Assembly: GCA_902492655.1 (NCBI GenBank) | Contig: CABUMF010000011.1 | Span: 1-61,536 of the forward strand | Length of the DNA stretch: 61,536 nucleotides | Source: an uncultured Eubacteriales bacterium | Lineage (GTDB): Bacteria > Bacillota > Clostridia > HGM11514 | Reading direction: 5' to 3' | Shown: positions 46,301 through 53,965 of the stretch, piece by piece | Numbering within the stretch: the stretch's first letter is position 1 | Layout of the letters: each line of letters opens with the position of its first letter | Translations under genes and position numbers: made by a program | The notes under the pieces: model-generated | Told to the model about the DNA's origin: nothing | Databases searched by the model: none | The model's input: only the letters and a program-made list of their open reading frames with translations

Positions 46301-47876
46301 TATTTCTTTTGAAAATGACAGAACATATGACATAACAGCAGGTATGTACGATGTATCTTCCTCGGCTGTAAGAATTTATGTGATTGTTGACGGCGAAACG
46401 ATATTCGACACAACAGTATCAAGTGATGTACTTGTATCTAAGGAAGGTTACTTCGGAGCAATTGCCCCCGGAGGTACCGAAGTTACAATCAGCGGAGCAA
46501 AGGTTGATAAGTCCGAGCTTGAGGCAGTCCTTGCATCGGCAAAAGAAGCCTTGGACAACGCTGAAACAGGTACGGATTACAACCAGTACAGTGCAGCTGA
46601 TGTAGCAAAACTCAACGCAGCTTATGACCAGGCTAACTCTGTTTTTGCAGATGAAGCCGCAACATCAGACAGCGTTAACCGTGCAACATACGCTCTTGGC
46701 GATGCACTTGAAGCGTTCAAGAAGACAGCCGTAACCAAGAAAAACTTCACCGGTGACGGAAATGTTACGATTAACACAGATACCGATAAATCCGTATTTA
46801 ATGTTACGGAAGGTACAAACGCTACCGTAAGCGGAGCTAAGAATGTAGAGCTTCCCGAAATCGAGAGCACCTCGAACGGCGTAAGCATGAACATTCCCAA
46901 CGGCACAAAGCTTAACGGAAGCGATTGGGACGGCACATTCAGATTACCCACAATCGTAGCTGAGCCTTCTGCAAAGCCCGGTAGTGTAACAGTTCAAAAA
47001 GTATATGCAATGGGCAGTGCAACCCCGATTGAGAGCGATGAGTGGATTACAATAGTTATCAAAGGCATGAAGGATACAAAGCTTGCATACCTTGCAGAAA
47101 CCGGCAAATACAAGACAATAAGCGATAAAGCAGGCGCAGTACCTATGTACAGAGAGGCTGACGGAAACGATGCGGTTATCCACACCAAGCTTCTTACCGA
47201 AATCATCGCCTTTGAAACAATAGGCACCGAAGAATCCGGTGAAACAGAACAACCCGGAGGACCGACCGGAGATACCGTAATCAATACCATAGGCGGAAGC
47301 AAAGGTAATAACGCATTCTATTCGGGAGATACAACCTCACCGAACGCAACCATTCAGTTTACGGATATGATTAACCATTGGGCAATGGCCGATGTAATGG
47401 CAATGAACAAGGCAGGAATCGTATCCGGTGTAACGGACACTCTCTTTGAACCTGACCGCAACATTACAAGAGCTGAATTTGCGGCAATAATTGCAAGAGC
47501 ACTTAAGCTTTCGGATAAGGCGGCAGATTACAAGGATGTTTCGGACGAATGGTTTGCACCTTATGTTGGAGCTTGCTCCGATGCAGGAATTATCTCCGGT
47601 TATGAAGGATTCTTCAGACCGAACGATAACATCACAAGACAGGAAATGGCAGTAATAATCGTAAACGCATACTCCTATCTTGAAAAGCAGGGCGCAAACG
47701 GAGGAATTGATAAATTCACCGATAAAGCCGAAATCGCAGATTGGGCAAAGGCTGCTGTTGATACAGCATCGTCTGTAGGCTTGATCTCCGGTATGGGCGA
47801 CGGTACATTTGCACCAAGCGCAAATGCAACACGCGCTCAGGCTACAAGCATCGTTAAGAGATTGCTTGATAAATAA
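40365..47876 (+). CDS. giant SLH-anchored protein: three CBM-like modules, beta-helix, FIVAR, SLH
   Basis: A 2503-residue cell-surface protein. Order: signal peptide (1-32); three copies of the AGEDTAYMLRN module (about 34-245, 343-555, 654-865), each followed by an Ig-like domain; a right-handed parallel beta-helix of GH141-like type (about 975-1670; LYISNDGNDSNTGSIDKPF, PGEWYYDKSSDLLYIYP); an Ig-like domain (about 1683-1780); FIVAR-like helices (about 1785-1865 and 2048-2120); a lectin/LamG-like beta domain between them (about 1868-2045); a beta region; and three SLH repeats (about 2330-2503; ITRAEFAAIIARAL, ITRQEMAVIIVNAY, ATRAQATSIVKRLL). SLH repeats bind pyruvylated cell-wall polymer. 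Probable wall-anchored pectin or xylan enzyme. Its leader AAGGAGTGATTCAGTAATG resembles that of the 35416 gene; it may be read from the 38139 promoter. Confidence 0.82.
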   Translation: MKKGFKRIIPLFLVLTMIVTSLVSVTAVSAAEPDLSKDYVKTFTESGTKTQAPDSLIRTKAGEDTAYMLRNSNDFSGRNSAFVDTDGADYGTTLFDGSTGNSMYIAKHSSASSDTTDASVAVYGTSLGTSEASGVVPRAWFDKSSLKPGDTLVVSAYARSKNADATTKFNIVLSNLNSVSKTAFTKEYGTAGMEVTSDWTKFEGTITVPDDFTTTDNYTLHFGYAQNTKMESMNVSCLYAAKAAPVDIKTTLSSTTAKPGETINAKAEILNQLGNTDGVSQDVTWYITNEARDTVITDAVSISDTGVITVSDNAEGTYFAVAVSTANSEMVSGAEFSIGEGELDLTQDFVKTFTESDSKAQAPDSLIRTKAGETAAYMLRNSNDFSGRNSAFVDTDGADYGITLFDGSTGNSTKIAKHASAASDTTDASVAVYGTSLGTSEASGAVPRAWFDKSGLKPGDKLVVSAYAKTSETDKTTKFNLVLSKWNSVSTTGFTKEYGTAGMEVTGEWKKFVGTITVPDDFTTDDAYTLHFGFAQNTKMESMNVSCLYAAKVAPVDIKTELTKASVQPGETFKANVEIFNQVGTKEGISQEAKWYVTNSDRTTVIKDSGITVSDDGTVTVSESANEGSYNLVAVATADKKLISGQPIEVKNGAVDLTKDFSSTIVMQTSTQKGSDSLIMTKAGEDTAYMLRNSNDINGRNSAFVDSDGADYGTTLYDGTTGNSMYLAKHASATSDTTDASVAVYGTSLGTSEANAVVPRAWFDKSSLKPGDKLLVSAYARTRDAGAKTNFNIVLSNLNSVSKTAFTEEYGTAGMEVTNEWTKFVGIITVPADFTTTDDYTLHFGYAQNSKLCDMNISCLYAAKVQPAKFDVTLEETSVEPGNSITVNAKIVNQAGTKNGVSNTFKWYVTNDDRTEILSDSGITVTPTANEGEATIAVSSNAQRGNYYIVAVSSTGETKGQMFEVGGIDPDMTKLELYISNDGNDSNTGSIDKPFKTFERAKDYIANFKKRDIPITVYIRGGEYTLASTLSFGAKDSGASPSAPVTYKAYNGEEVVLTASKSYDISKFAPISGDMKDYLSDDAKNNVLVAKASDIGLDPIDITITDSTFALGAPLMMIDNQAMNLSRYPNSDSNEDWLIGQPVDPKGGNNTNPVISLPNEEKLFNMSYRTEDFIYHGYIAWGWAANYFKATLNPEAKTVNGTTATYYGITSGQKKPIHVFNSFEALDQPGEWYYDKSSDLLYIYPFESTTEESKLYISTASYDLISLNGTKNFNIEGIRITSSNRSGVKLYGTDNVTINNCVINNFGNTAVNAEKSTNFTLENSNIYHTALTAIAINGGDIETMTPSGNIIKNNLIHDALKYKEFHIPAVVIRGVEPHVESNEFYNIPLAAIGFSAAGDVETSVNSVIEYNTFHECCTNAVDYAVIYGGRDFRSLGTTVRYNHFYNISNNLDAYGFSASAVFGDDATSSMTITNNIVGPGSSGLNTEAFKINWGHDNVISNNLVIDVPALFYVYKVDDFVDRIERLYDASFGSEAPPTLPMCWDNVNYQTKWPWVKAFKDGNGYYVPNTISKNILVFIDNTPHTVSGWAQFNDTYYVYNNGKPGSDEPDIEGFTTNLVIRRKNNSGNKALFADYDGGNYSLNAETLAKVEGFENIDQSKIGIKTFEYDGNTLIPGGAKPVASDVKIEGLAKVGKTISANYSYSSADGANNGTSYANFYLLEDENESFYLNYKKLSDNSGLNSYKISPECEGKWIKCKVTPVNEDGTVGEAVWSEPIYVELSGSADKDELYELIQTVKAFVDAAETGSEPGQYPESEAELIRAAVSSAEEVLGNASATQYAVDTEKANLDKAFKRFKNSQNIAENVSKINIAPFIKDAENWTFFNNNYELSETAIKIYDGYQWATLNNKFTNTELSFRYKQKVQGDAWAGFYFAQQEVSQYPWATTGVLLVLSANGAELQIRDGITACTEETGRFITNKDISFENDRTYDITAGMYDVSSSAVRIYVIVDGETIFDTTVSSDVLVSKEGYFGAIAPGGTEVTISGAKVDKSELEAVLASAKEALDNAETGTDYNQYSAADVAKLNAAYDQANSVFADEAATSDSVNRATYALGDALEAFKKTAVTKKNFTGDGNVTINTDTDKSVFNVTEGTNATVSGAKNVELPEIESTSNGVSMNIPNGTKLNGSDWDGTFRLPTIVAEPSAKPGSVTVQKVYAMGSATPIESDEWITIVIKGMKDTKLAYLAETGKYKTISDKAGAVPMYREADGNDAVIHTKLLTEIIAFETIGTEESGETEQPGGPTGDTVINTIGGSKGNNAFYSGDTTSPNATIQFTDMINHWAMADVMAMNKAGIVSGVTDTLFEPDRNITRAEFAAIIARALKLSDKAADYKDVSDEWFAPYVGACSDAGIISGYEGFFRPNDNITRQEMAVIIVNAYSYLEKQGANGGIDKFTDKAEIADWAKAAVDTASSVGLISGMGDGTFAPSANATRAQATSIVKRLLDK
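42615..42940 (+). repeat. 326-bp exact repeat shared with 36736-37061
   Basis: Bases 42615-42940 are identical to 36736-37061 (constant offset 5879), inside the third module of the giant gene and the second module of the 35416 gene. Similarity continues with scattered changes on both sides. This implies recent duplication or gene conversion. Confidence 0.9.
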
Positions 47877-47904
47877 GCGCATTTCTCTCTCCTTATTTTG
47901 TATA

Positions 47905-47938
47905 GTCAAGGAGGCGGCATACATGCCGCCTCCTTGAC
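47905..47938 (+). terminator. hairpin after the giant SLH protein gene
   Basis: A 16-bp perfect inverted repeat (GTCAAGGAGGCGGCAT / ATGCCGCCTCCTTGAC) with a 2-nt centre lies 29 bp past the stop. The U-tract is short, so it may be a terminator or a processed RNA end. Confidence 0.6.
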
Positions 47939-47960
47939 ATATTTTATAGCAAAAATTTTT

Positions 47961-47998
47961 AAAAAAGAAAAAGACGTGCTTTGCACACGTCCTTTTTC
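47961..47998 (-). terminator. terminator of rplJL
   Basis: On the minus strand AAAAGGACGTG pairs with CACGTCTTTT (one bulge), followed by a long T-run (47955-47967 on plus as A/T). It is 19 bp past the rplL stop. Confidence 0.75.
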
Positions 47999-48016
47999 AA
48001 GATCTTGAAAAGAGAA

Positions 48017-48391
48017 CTATTTGAGTTCAACAGATGCGCCTGCTTCTTCAAGTTTAGCCTTGATAGCTTCAGCATCTTCTTTTGAAGCCGCTTCCTTAAG
48101 AGTTGTGGGAGCGTTGTCAACAGCGTCCTTAGCTTCTTTGAGACCAAGACCTGTGATTTCTCTAACAACCTTAATAACATTGAGCTTTTTGTCTCCTGCA
48201 GCAGCTAAAACTACATCAAATTCAGTCTTTTCTTCAGCAGCGGGTGCAGCAGCAGCTCCGGGAGCAGCAGCAACAACAGCAGCAGAAGCGGAAACACCGA
48301 ATTCTTCTTCAAGAGCCTTAACAAGCTCGCTGAGTTCCAAGACAGTTAAAGCCTTAACTTCTTCGATAATAGCTGTAATCTTTTCGCTCAT
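48017..48391 (-). CDS. rplL: 50S ribosomal protein L7/L12
   Basis: L7/L12 forms the ribosomal stalk that recruits translation GTPases. The 124-residue product has the N-terminal dimerisation domain (TALTVLELSELVKALEEEFG), an Ala/Pro-rich hinge and the C-terminal domain (EFDVVLAAAGDKKLNVIKVV, then GLGLKEAKDAVDNAPTTLKE). GGAGGT precedes the ATG. It follows rplJ by 38 bp. Confidence 0.97.
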   Translation of the reverse strand: MSEKITAIIEEVKALTVLELSELVKALEEEFGVSASAAVVAAAPGAAAAPAAEEKTEFDVVLAAAGDKKLNVIKVVREITGLGLKEAKDAVDNAPTTLKEAASKEDAEAIKAKLEEAGASVELK

Positions 48392-48429
48392 ATCGTTGTA
48401 CCTCCATTAATAAATTTCCCAAATTGCCG

Positions 48430-48939
48430 TTAGGCTGTTTCTTCCTGTTCCTTCTTTTCAGCAATAGCTTTGATAGCCATAGCAAATTTCTGGATAGGAG
48501 CATTCAAGCCAACAACAGTCTGGGTAAGCAGTACTTCCTTGGAAGGAAGATCTGCCATAGCCTTGATTTCATCAAGACTCATGATTTTACCTTCAACAAA
48601 TCCGGCCTTAAAGTTGAAGTCCTCATGTTCCTTAACATATTTGTTAAGAACTCTGGCAGGAGCAACTACGTCATCATAGCTGAGAGCTACTGATGTAGGA
48701 CCGTTAAGAGACGGATCGAGTTCCTGCATTCCCAGGTTGTTTGCAGCGAATCTTATAAGAGTGTTTTTAACAACCTTATATTCAACGCCTGCTTCTCTGA
48801 GTTCGTTACGCAGCTTAGTGTCCTGTTCAACAGTAAGTCCTGCGTAGCTTACAAAAACTCCGGAGACAGCTTTCTGGAACTTTTCCGTAAGCTGTTCTAC
48901 CATGTCTTTCTTTTGTTGAAGAACTTTTTCGCTTGGCAT
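48430..48939 (-). CDS. rplJ: 50S ribosomal protein L10
   Basis: L10 anchors L7/L12 dimers to the 23S rRNA. The 169-residue product begins MPSEKVLQQKKDMVEQL and carries SYAGLTVEQDTKLRNELREA and YKVVKNTLIRFA, the RNA-binding region. ATG 48939 has GGAGGTGA 5-6 nt upstream; a 19-codon in-frame extension is rejected. An L10 leader and promoter lie upstream. rplK and rplA, normally just upstream, are replaced here by a divergent beta-helix gene. Confidence 0.96.
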   Translation of the reverse strand: MPSEKVLQQKKDMVEQLTEKFQKAVSGVFVSYAGLTVEQDTKLRNELREAGVEYKVVKNTLIRFAANNLGMQELDPSLNGPTSVALSYDDVVAPARVLNKYVKEHEDFNFKAGFVEGKIMSLDEIKAMADLPSKEVLLTQTVVGLNAPIQKFAMAIKAIAEKKEQEETA

Positions 48940-48959
48940 TAAAAGTTCACCTCCAAAAT

Positions 48960-49199
48960 GACGATAGTGAAAAATGCGGATTACAAAAGGTGGCAAGCCT
49001 TAAGTAATCAGAATGATTTTGAGGTGTTAACCCCACACGATTCGGCGGCATGGCAAGTACCCTCCGACCGTGTATAATTAAAAACAGTCCTCTGCCACAG
49101 ACAAAGAACTGTAATTAAACATATTAAGTTTAATAACATTCTCCTCGGCAGGATTTACGCTTTCGCACCTGCTGTCTATGGAAAACTGATTTTGATTAC
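48960..49199 (-). ncRNA. ribosomal protein L10 leader (autoregulatory)
   Basis: The roughly 240-nt untranslated leader of rplJ has the inverted repeats expected of the L10 leader, such as AGTTCTTTGTC with GGCAGAGGACTGT on the minus strand, and a GC-rich arm before the start. L10-(L12)4 binds such leaders and lowers expression. The call rests on position and structure, not a model search. Confidence 0.65.
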
Positions 49200-49205
49200 C
49201 TAAGT

Positions 49206-49234
49206 ATATTATCACAAAATAACGGCTTTGTCAA
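49206..49234 (-). promoter_or_regulatory. rplJ promoter
   Basis: On the minus strand TTGACA (49234-49229) and TAATAT (49211-49206) are separated by 17 bp. The start would be near 49199. Confidence 0.6.
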
Positions 49235-49315
49235 TACCCCTTTTCAAAAAAAATCAATTTTTTCGTACGGCGTCCGTCAATTTGTTAATTTTTTACAAGT
49301 TTTTGTAAATAACAC

Positions 49316-49344
49316 TTGACAAAAGCGGTTATTTTCTATATAAT
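49316..49344 (+). promoter_or_regulatory. consensus promoter of beta-helix gene 49392
   Basis: TTGACA (49316-49321), 17 bp, TATAAT (49339-49344): a full sigma-A consensus. Unlike the promoters at 35.3, 38.1 and 59.2 kb it has no TTTGATAY pair, so this paralogue is probably expressed differently. Confidence 0.8.
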
Positions 49345-49391
49345 ATAAGTATGGTTTTTTAGCCAAATATTATATTATTATGGAGAAAAAT

Positions 49392-52010
49392 ATGAAAAGA
49401 CTGTTATCAGCAATTATCATCGCATGTTTGCTCTTAACTTCGTTTTCAACGGTACTTGCCGCCGAAAACGATATTGTTTTGGCAAAATTTTTGTTTGTAT
49501 CACCCACCGGCTCGGATGATGCCGACGGTACTTTGAAAGCACCTTTCCAAACTATCGAAAAGGCATTGGAAGTTGCAAATACCATCGACTCTAAGGTTGT
49601 TATCAACCTCAGAGGGGGTACTTACAGCGTTTCAAACACAATACACCTTAATTCATTAACTTACGGTAAGTGCTACGACAATATTGTGTTGAGAGGAACT
49701 CCCGGCGAAAGTGTTACAATCACGGCCGGTAAAACAATTCCGTTTTCTTCGTTTTCAAAAGTAACCGATACCAACTTTTTGGATAAATTGTCTGATCAGA
49801 CAAAGCGTGACAGCATTTATTCCGTAAGTCTTCCTTCTGTCGGGATAACTGATTACGGCGAAATTAAAATCCAAGGTATGGGTATGGGAAATGCAGATGC
49901 AAGCGTCTTAGGCTATGCTCCCACACTTTCCTACAACGATACCTCGCTCCAGATGGCAAGATATCCTAACAGTGGTTATCTGTTAACCGAAACTGCCGTT
50001 TTTGACGGTATGACCGGCGACGGTTATTACGGTAATCTCGGAAGAGCGGAATTTACAACAACAGATAAAAGATATAATTCTTGGGCAAAAAAGGATGTTT
50101 GGGCTGCCGGTTATTTCCGCCACGATTGGGCAGATTCAACCGCACCCTGTGACTTTAACACAGCGGATGACACAATTTACACATATGTAACTAAGGCATA
50201 CGGCTTGACAGAGAACAGAAGATTCTATTTCTTCAATGTTCCGGAAGAAATTGATGTGCCCGGTGAATGGTATCTTGATCGCGAAACCGGCATTCTCTAC
50301 CTCTATCCCACAGAAGAAATGAAAAACACGGATAGTCTTCTTTTCTCGTCATCAACAAACACTATATTAAATTTATTGAACACTTCAAACTTTTCAATAG
50401 AAAATATCAAGTTTGAAGGAACCTGCGACAAAGGTTTATATATTGCAAATTGTGACAATGTGAAAATTTACTGCTGTGAGTTTTCCTCAATAGGTAATAC
50501 TGCGGTATACATATATAAGTCAACAAATTCGGGCGTTGATTGTTCGCACTTCCACGATATTGGTTCGATAGGTATTACTATTGACGCTTGCGGTGACAGA
50601 GAAACTCTTACAGCGTCCAACTGTTATGTAACAAATACTGAAATTGAAAGATTCCAGAACTACAAACGAACCTACGGCCCTGCGATCAGCATTATCAATT
50701 ACACCGTAGGATCCCACATAGCACACAACAAGATTCATAATGCCCCACATTATGCAATATCATATTTAGGAAACGATAACATTATCGAATATAACGATAT
50801 TTACGATGTTTGTAAGGAAACCCGTGACTGCGGTGCGGTTTACACAGGAAGAAACTGGTCAACATGGGGTAATATTTTCCGTTATAACTATGTTCACGAT
50901 ATGAATATCGACTCCACATCAACGACTTCATTCGGCGTTCACGGTATTTATCTTGACGATATGAGCTCCCAGACGGATGTTTACGGAAATGTATTTGCAA
51001 ATATCCCCTCTGCAGGTCTTATAGGCGGCGGCAGAAACAACCGTTTTGTAAACAATTTAATGATTGATTGCGATACAGGTTTAAGATATGACCAGCGTGC
51101 CGCAAATGAATATAATCCCAACGCAACACACCATGAGGAATATACATACAACGGCGTAACAAAGGGCTACAGCTGGGGCGTTACAACATGCTTTGAAAGC
51201 TTGTTGAATGCAAAGAATTCCAATGGCGAGCTCCTCTACAAAACAGATGCTTGGACATCAAAGTACACAGGATATTCTCAGTGGCCAAATTCAGCGCAGC
51301 AGTATATGCTTGAAGATGACCCCGAAATTCCAAAGTATGCAACGGTTAAGAACAATGTATTTTACAACAAAACTCTCGCAAACGGCAAAAGCACTATAGA
51401 TGAAAAGGTTAAAGTTTCAACCTACAGTGACATCCAAAGCGATGTAAGAATCTATTCTTCTTCTTATTTTGCAGATTATTCCGGCAAGGACTACACGTTA
51501 ACAGACGCAGGATTGAAAAAAATCAGAAATTCAGCTCCGGATTTTGAAGCGATCGACTTTAAGAGCATCGGTCAGACGGCTTATATTTACGAAAGCAACT
51601 ATGTAAGCGACGAGGCATCGTTTATGTCAACCGGAGCTCAGCAGAGTGCATATTTCAGCTATACAAAGGGCGAGGAAAATATTGTTTCAAAGCATGCTCT
51701 CTATGCTTACGCTAAGTTCTCCTGCGACAGTAATAATATTGCGGAAACCGGATTTAACATCACAAACAGCAAGGGCATTTCAATCAACTGTCCCATTCAC
51801 ACAGTCCCTACGGGTGATGCGTTTGCCGTAAGAGTTGTGGGAGCCGGATTGGTTGCCGATACCTATACGGTTCAGCCGTACCTTAACACAAAAGACGGAA
51901 GAAATATTTTGGGAGAAGAACAATCCATAGTTATCAAGCCTGCAATTCTGGCAGGAGTTGAAAGCGGCGAGGCGGATGTTACGATTTACGAAATAGAATC
52001 TTTCAAATAA
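49392..52010 (+). CDS. secreted right-handed beta-helix protein (GH141-like)
   Basis: An 872-residue exported protein. A signal peptide (1-24) ends STVLAAE. The beta-helix domain (about 30-750) starts KFLFVSPTGSDDADGTLKAP and has the GH141-like segments GYFRHDWADSTAPCDF, PGEWYLDRETGILYLYP, the RDCGAVYTGRNW turn and GIYLDDMSSQTDVYGN. The conserved Asp of RDCGAVY and the DD of YLDD, 43-44 residues apart, are candidate catalytic acids. The C-terminal about 110 residues share a beta domain (AVRVVGAGLVADTYTVQPYL) with the 35416 protein. No anchor is seen. ATG 49392 follows GGAG by 6 nt; an in-frame ATG at 49380 overlaps that site. Likely pectin or xylan side-chain hydrolase. Confidence 0.78.
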   Translation: MKRLLSAIIIACLLLTSFSTVLAAENDIVLAKFLFVSPTGSDDADGTLKAPFQTIEKALEVANTIDSKVVINLRGGTYSVSNTIHLNSLTYGKCYDNIVLRGTPGESVTITAGKTIPFSSFSKVTDTNFLDKLSDQTKRDSIYSVSLPSVGITDYGEIKIQGMGMGNADASVLGYAPTLSYNDTSLQMARYPNSGYLLTETAVFDGMTGDGYYGNLGRAEFTTTDKRYNSWAKKDVWAAGYFRHDWADSTAPCDFNTADDTIYTYVTKAYGLTENRRFYFFNVPEEIDVPGEWYLDRETGILYLYPTEEMKNTDSLLFSSSTNTILNLLNTSNFSIENIKFEGTCDKGLYIANCDNVKIYCCEFSSIGNTAVYIYKSTNSGVDCSHFHDIGSIGITIDACGDRETLTASNCYVTNTEIERFQNYKRTYGPAISIINYTVGSHIAHNKIHNAPHYAISYLGNDNIIEYNDIYDVCKETRDCGAVYTGRNWSTWGNIFRYNYVHDMNIDSTSTTSFGVHGIYLDDMSSQTDVYGNVFANIPSAGLIGGGRNNRFVNNLMIDCDTGLRYDQRAANEYNPNATHHEEYTYNGVTKGYSWGVTTCFESLLNAKNSNGELLYKTDAWTSKYTGYSQWPNSAQQYMLEDDPEIPKYATVKNNVFYNKTLANGKSTIDEKVKVSTYSDIQSDVRIYSSSYFADYSGKDYTLTDAGLKKIRNSAPDFEAIDFKSIGQTAYIYESNYVSDEASFMSTGAQQSAYFSYTKGEENIVSKHALYAYAKFSCDSNNIAETGFNITNSKGISINCPIHTVPTGDAFAVRVVGAGLVADTYTVQPYLNTKDGRNILGEEQSIVIKPAILAGVESGEADVTIYEIESFK

Positions 52011-52016
52011 TAACCC

Positions 52017-52052
52017 AAAATACTGTGCCGGAATTCCGGTACAGTATTTTTT
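52017..52052 (+). terminator. terminator after beta-helix gene 49392
   Basis: A 15-bp stem (AAAATACTGTGCCGG / CCGGTACAGTATTTT, one G-U) ends in a T-run, just after the stop. Confidence 0.85.
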
Positions 52053-52169
52053 ACTCTTGCAAATCTTTTCAAAATATGTTATAATATACACATTGAAACG
52101 GTGTAAAGCAAGTCGCAAAACGGCTTGCCGCCTATGTTTGGTTAATTTTCTCGGAAGGACAGTGACAAA

Positions 52170-53024
52170 ATGCTATATAATGCAGGATTAATTTTGGAAG
52201 GCGGTGCAATGCGAGGTGTGTACACATGCGGCGTTATTGACTGCTTTATAGAAAACAACATCATGTTCAAAAGTGTTTACGGTGTTTCTGCAGGTGCAGG
52301 TCACGCCTTCAGTTACCTTTCGGGGCAAAAAGGAAGAGCATTCCATGCAAACACCGACTATTTGAAAGGATACAACTATCTCGGGCTAGGCAGTCTTTTA
52401 AAAACAGGAAGCCTTTTCAATATGGATTTGATTTACGATACCATTCCGAAAAAACTTTTGTATTTCGACCATAAAGCGTTCAAAAGCTCTCCGATGTCCT
52501 TATATGCGGTTGTTACTAATTGCGAAACCGGAAAGCCCGAGTATCTCGAAATTAAGGACTCGGAAAAGCAAATGGATATATCCAGGGCTTCAGGCTCCCT
52601 GCCGTTCATATCACCGCCCGTCAAAATCGGCGATAAAACATATTTTGACGGCGGAATAGTCGATTCCATTCCGCTTCAAAAATCCATTACGGACGGCAAC
52701 GAATATAATGTGGTGGTTCTTACACGAGATGAAAGCTACCGTAAACCACCCGAAAAATCAGCAATGCTTGTTAAGCTCAAATACAGGCAGTATCCTAAGC
52801 TCTATGATGCCATTAAAAACCGCCATAAAATGTATAACAGCGAGCTTGAGCTTATAGCATCGGAGGAAGCCGCAGGAAAAACCATAGTAATCCGCCCAAA
52901 ACACAAGGTTACGGTTAAGCGTGCCGATACCGACATGAAAAAGCTTACCGCTCTTTATAATGACGGTTATAGGGATGCCTGCGATTTGCTGGAAAAGATA
53001 AAAAAGTTACCTCTTTGCGAATGA
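52170..53024 (+). CDS. patatin-like phospholipase family protein
   Basis: A 284-residue cytosolic lipid acyl hydrolase of the patatin/RssA type. The oxyanion loop is EGGAMRGVYT, the nucleophile Ser40 lies in YGVSAGAG (GxSxG), and the catalytic Asp160 lies in YFDGGIVDSIP (DGG). The family cleaves acyl chains from phospholipids or lysolipids. Neighbours give no clue: it lies between a beta-helix gene and rpsB. No strong promoter was picked; GGAAGGACAG provides a ribosome site. Confidence 0.88.
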   Translation: MLYNAGLILEGGAMRGVYTCGVIDCFIENNIMFKSVYGVSAGAGHAFSYLSGQKGRAFHANTDYLKGYNYLGLGSLLKTGSLFNMDLIYDTIPKKLLYFDHKAFKSSPMSLYAVVTNCETGKPEYLEIKDSEKQMDISRASGSLPFISPPVKIGDKTYFDGGIVDSIPLQKSITDGNEYNVVVLTRDESYRKPPEKSAMLVKLKYRQYPKLYDAIKNRHKMYNSELELIASEEAAGKTIVIRPKHKVTVKRADTDMKKLTALYNDGYRDACDLLEKIKKLPLCE

Positions 53025-53065
53025 TATTTTGTGCAAATTGTCAGCTGTTTTTTTATCAAAAAGCT

Positions 53066-53206
53066 TGCAAAACACATGAATTTATGATATAATATTACGG
53101 CAATAAATTAATACACACGCACTTTGACCGCCGTCAGATTGCATATCTAATATGTTTGGCTGCGGGGTGAGAGGTGCGGAGGTATAAAAAATAGGAGGAT
53201 ATTAAT
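53066..53206 (+). promoter_or_regulatory. rpsB promoter and leader
   Basis: TTGCAA (53066-53071), 16 bp, TATAAT (53088-53093). The 110-nt leader contains paired segments (CGCAC near 53119 with GTGCG near 53174) around a GC-rich core, a layout seen in S2 leader RNAs that bind S2. No model search was possible. A strong TAGGAGGAT ribosome site ends the leader. Confidence 0.45.
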
Positions 53207-53938
53207 ATGTCAGTTATTGCAATGAAACAACTTTTGGAGGCAGGTGTTCATTTCGGACATCAGACAAGAAGATGGAACCCTAAAATGGCTGAATACATCT
53301 TCACCGAAAGAAACGGTATCTACATTATCGACCTTCAGAAAACAGTTAAGAAGGTTGAAGAAGCTTACAATTTCGTAAGAGAAATTGCAGCAAACGGAGA
53401 AGAGGTTCTCTTTGTAGGAACAAAGAAGCAGGCTCAGGATTCCATCAAGGAAGAGGCTGAACGCGTTGGTATGTACTATGTAAACGCAAGATGGCTCGGC
53501 GGAATGCTCACAAACTTCAAGACAATCAGAAAGAGAATCGACAGACTCAATCAGATTAAGAAAATGGAAGAAGACGGTACATTCGACCTTCTCCCCAAGA
53601 AAGAAGTTATTAAGCTTAAGGGCGAGCTTGAAAAGCTCGAAAAGTTCCTCGGCGGTATCAAAGAAATGAAGAAGCTCCCCGGCGCTCTCTTTGTTGTTGA
53701 CCCCAAAAAGGAAAGAATAGCTATTCAGGAAGCAAGAAAGCTTTCTATACCGATCGTTGCTATCGTTGATACAAACTGCGATCCTGATGAGGTTGACTAT
53801 GTAATCCCCGGTAACGATGATGCTATCCGTGCGGTTAAGCTTATTGCATCAACAATGGCAAACGCTATTATCGAAGGCAGACAGGGCGAACAGTTTGAAG
53901 AAGCTGCAGAAGAAGCTGCTGCTGAAGATGCTGAATAA
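53207..53938 (+). CDS. rpsB: 30S ribosomal protein S2
   Basis: The 243-residue product begins MSVIAMKQLLEAGVHFGHQT and has RRWNPKMAEYIFTERNGIYI, the WLGGMLTNFKTI segment and IVAIVDTNCDPD. S2 completes the small subunit head. The tail is a short Glu/Ala run. tsf follows after 27 bp, the standard pair. Confidence 0.98.
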   Translation: MSVIAMKQLLEAGVHFGHQTRRWNPKMAEYIFTERNGIYIIDLQKTVKKVEEAYNFVREIAANGEEVLFVGTKKQAQDSIKEEAERVGMYYVNARWLGGMLTNFKTIRKRIDRLNQIKKMEEDGTFDLLPKKEVIKLKGELEKLEKFLGGIKEMKKLPGALFVVDPKKERIAIQEARKLSIPIVAIVDTNCDPDEVDYVIPGNDDAIRAVKLIASTMANAIIEGRQGEQFEEAAEEAAAEDAE

Positions 53939-53965
53939 TAAATTATTACGGGAGGTATATTGATT

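Noticed and set aside
47337..47924. 195-codon minus-strand frame opposite the SLH repeats
   Set aside because: Antisense to well-supported SLH repeats; Cys-rich composition typical of a shadow frame.
48021..48410. 129-codon plus-strand frame opposite rplL
   Set aside because: It is the antisense of the Ala-rich L7/L12 gene; low-complexity Ala/Ser composition and no ribosome site.
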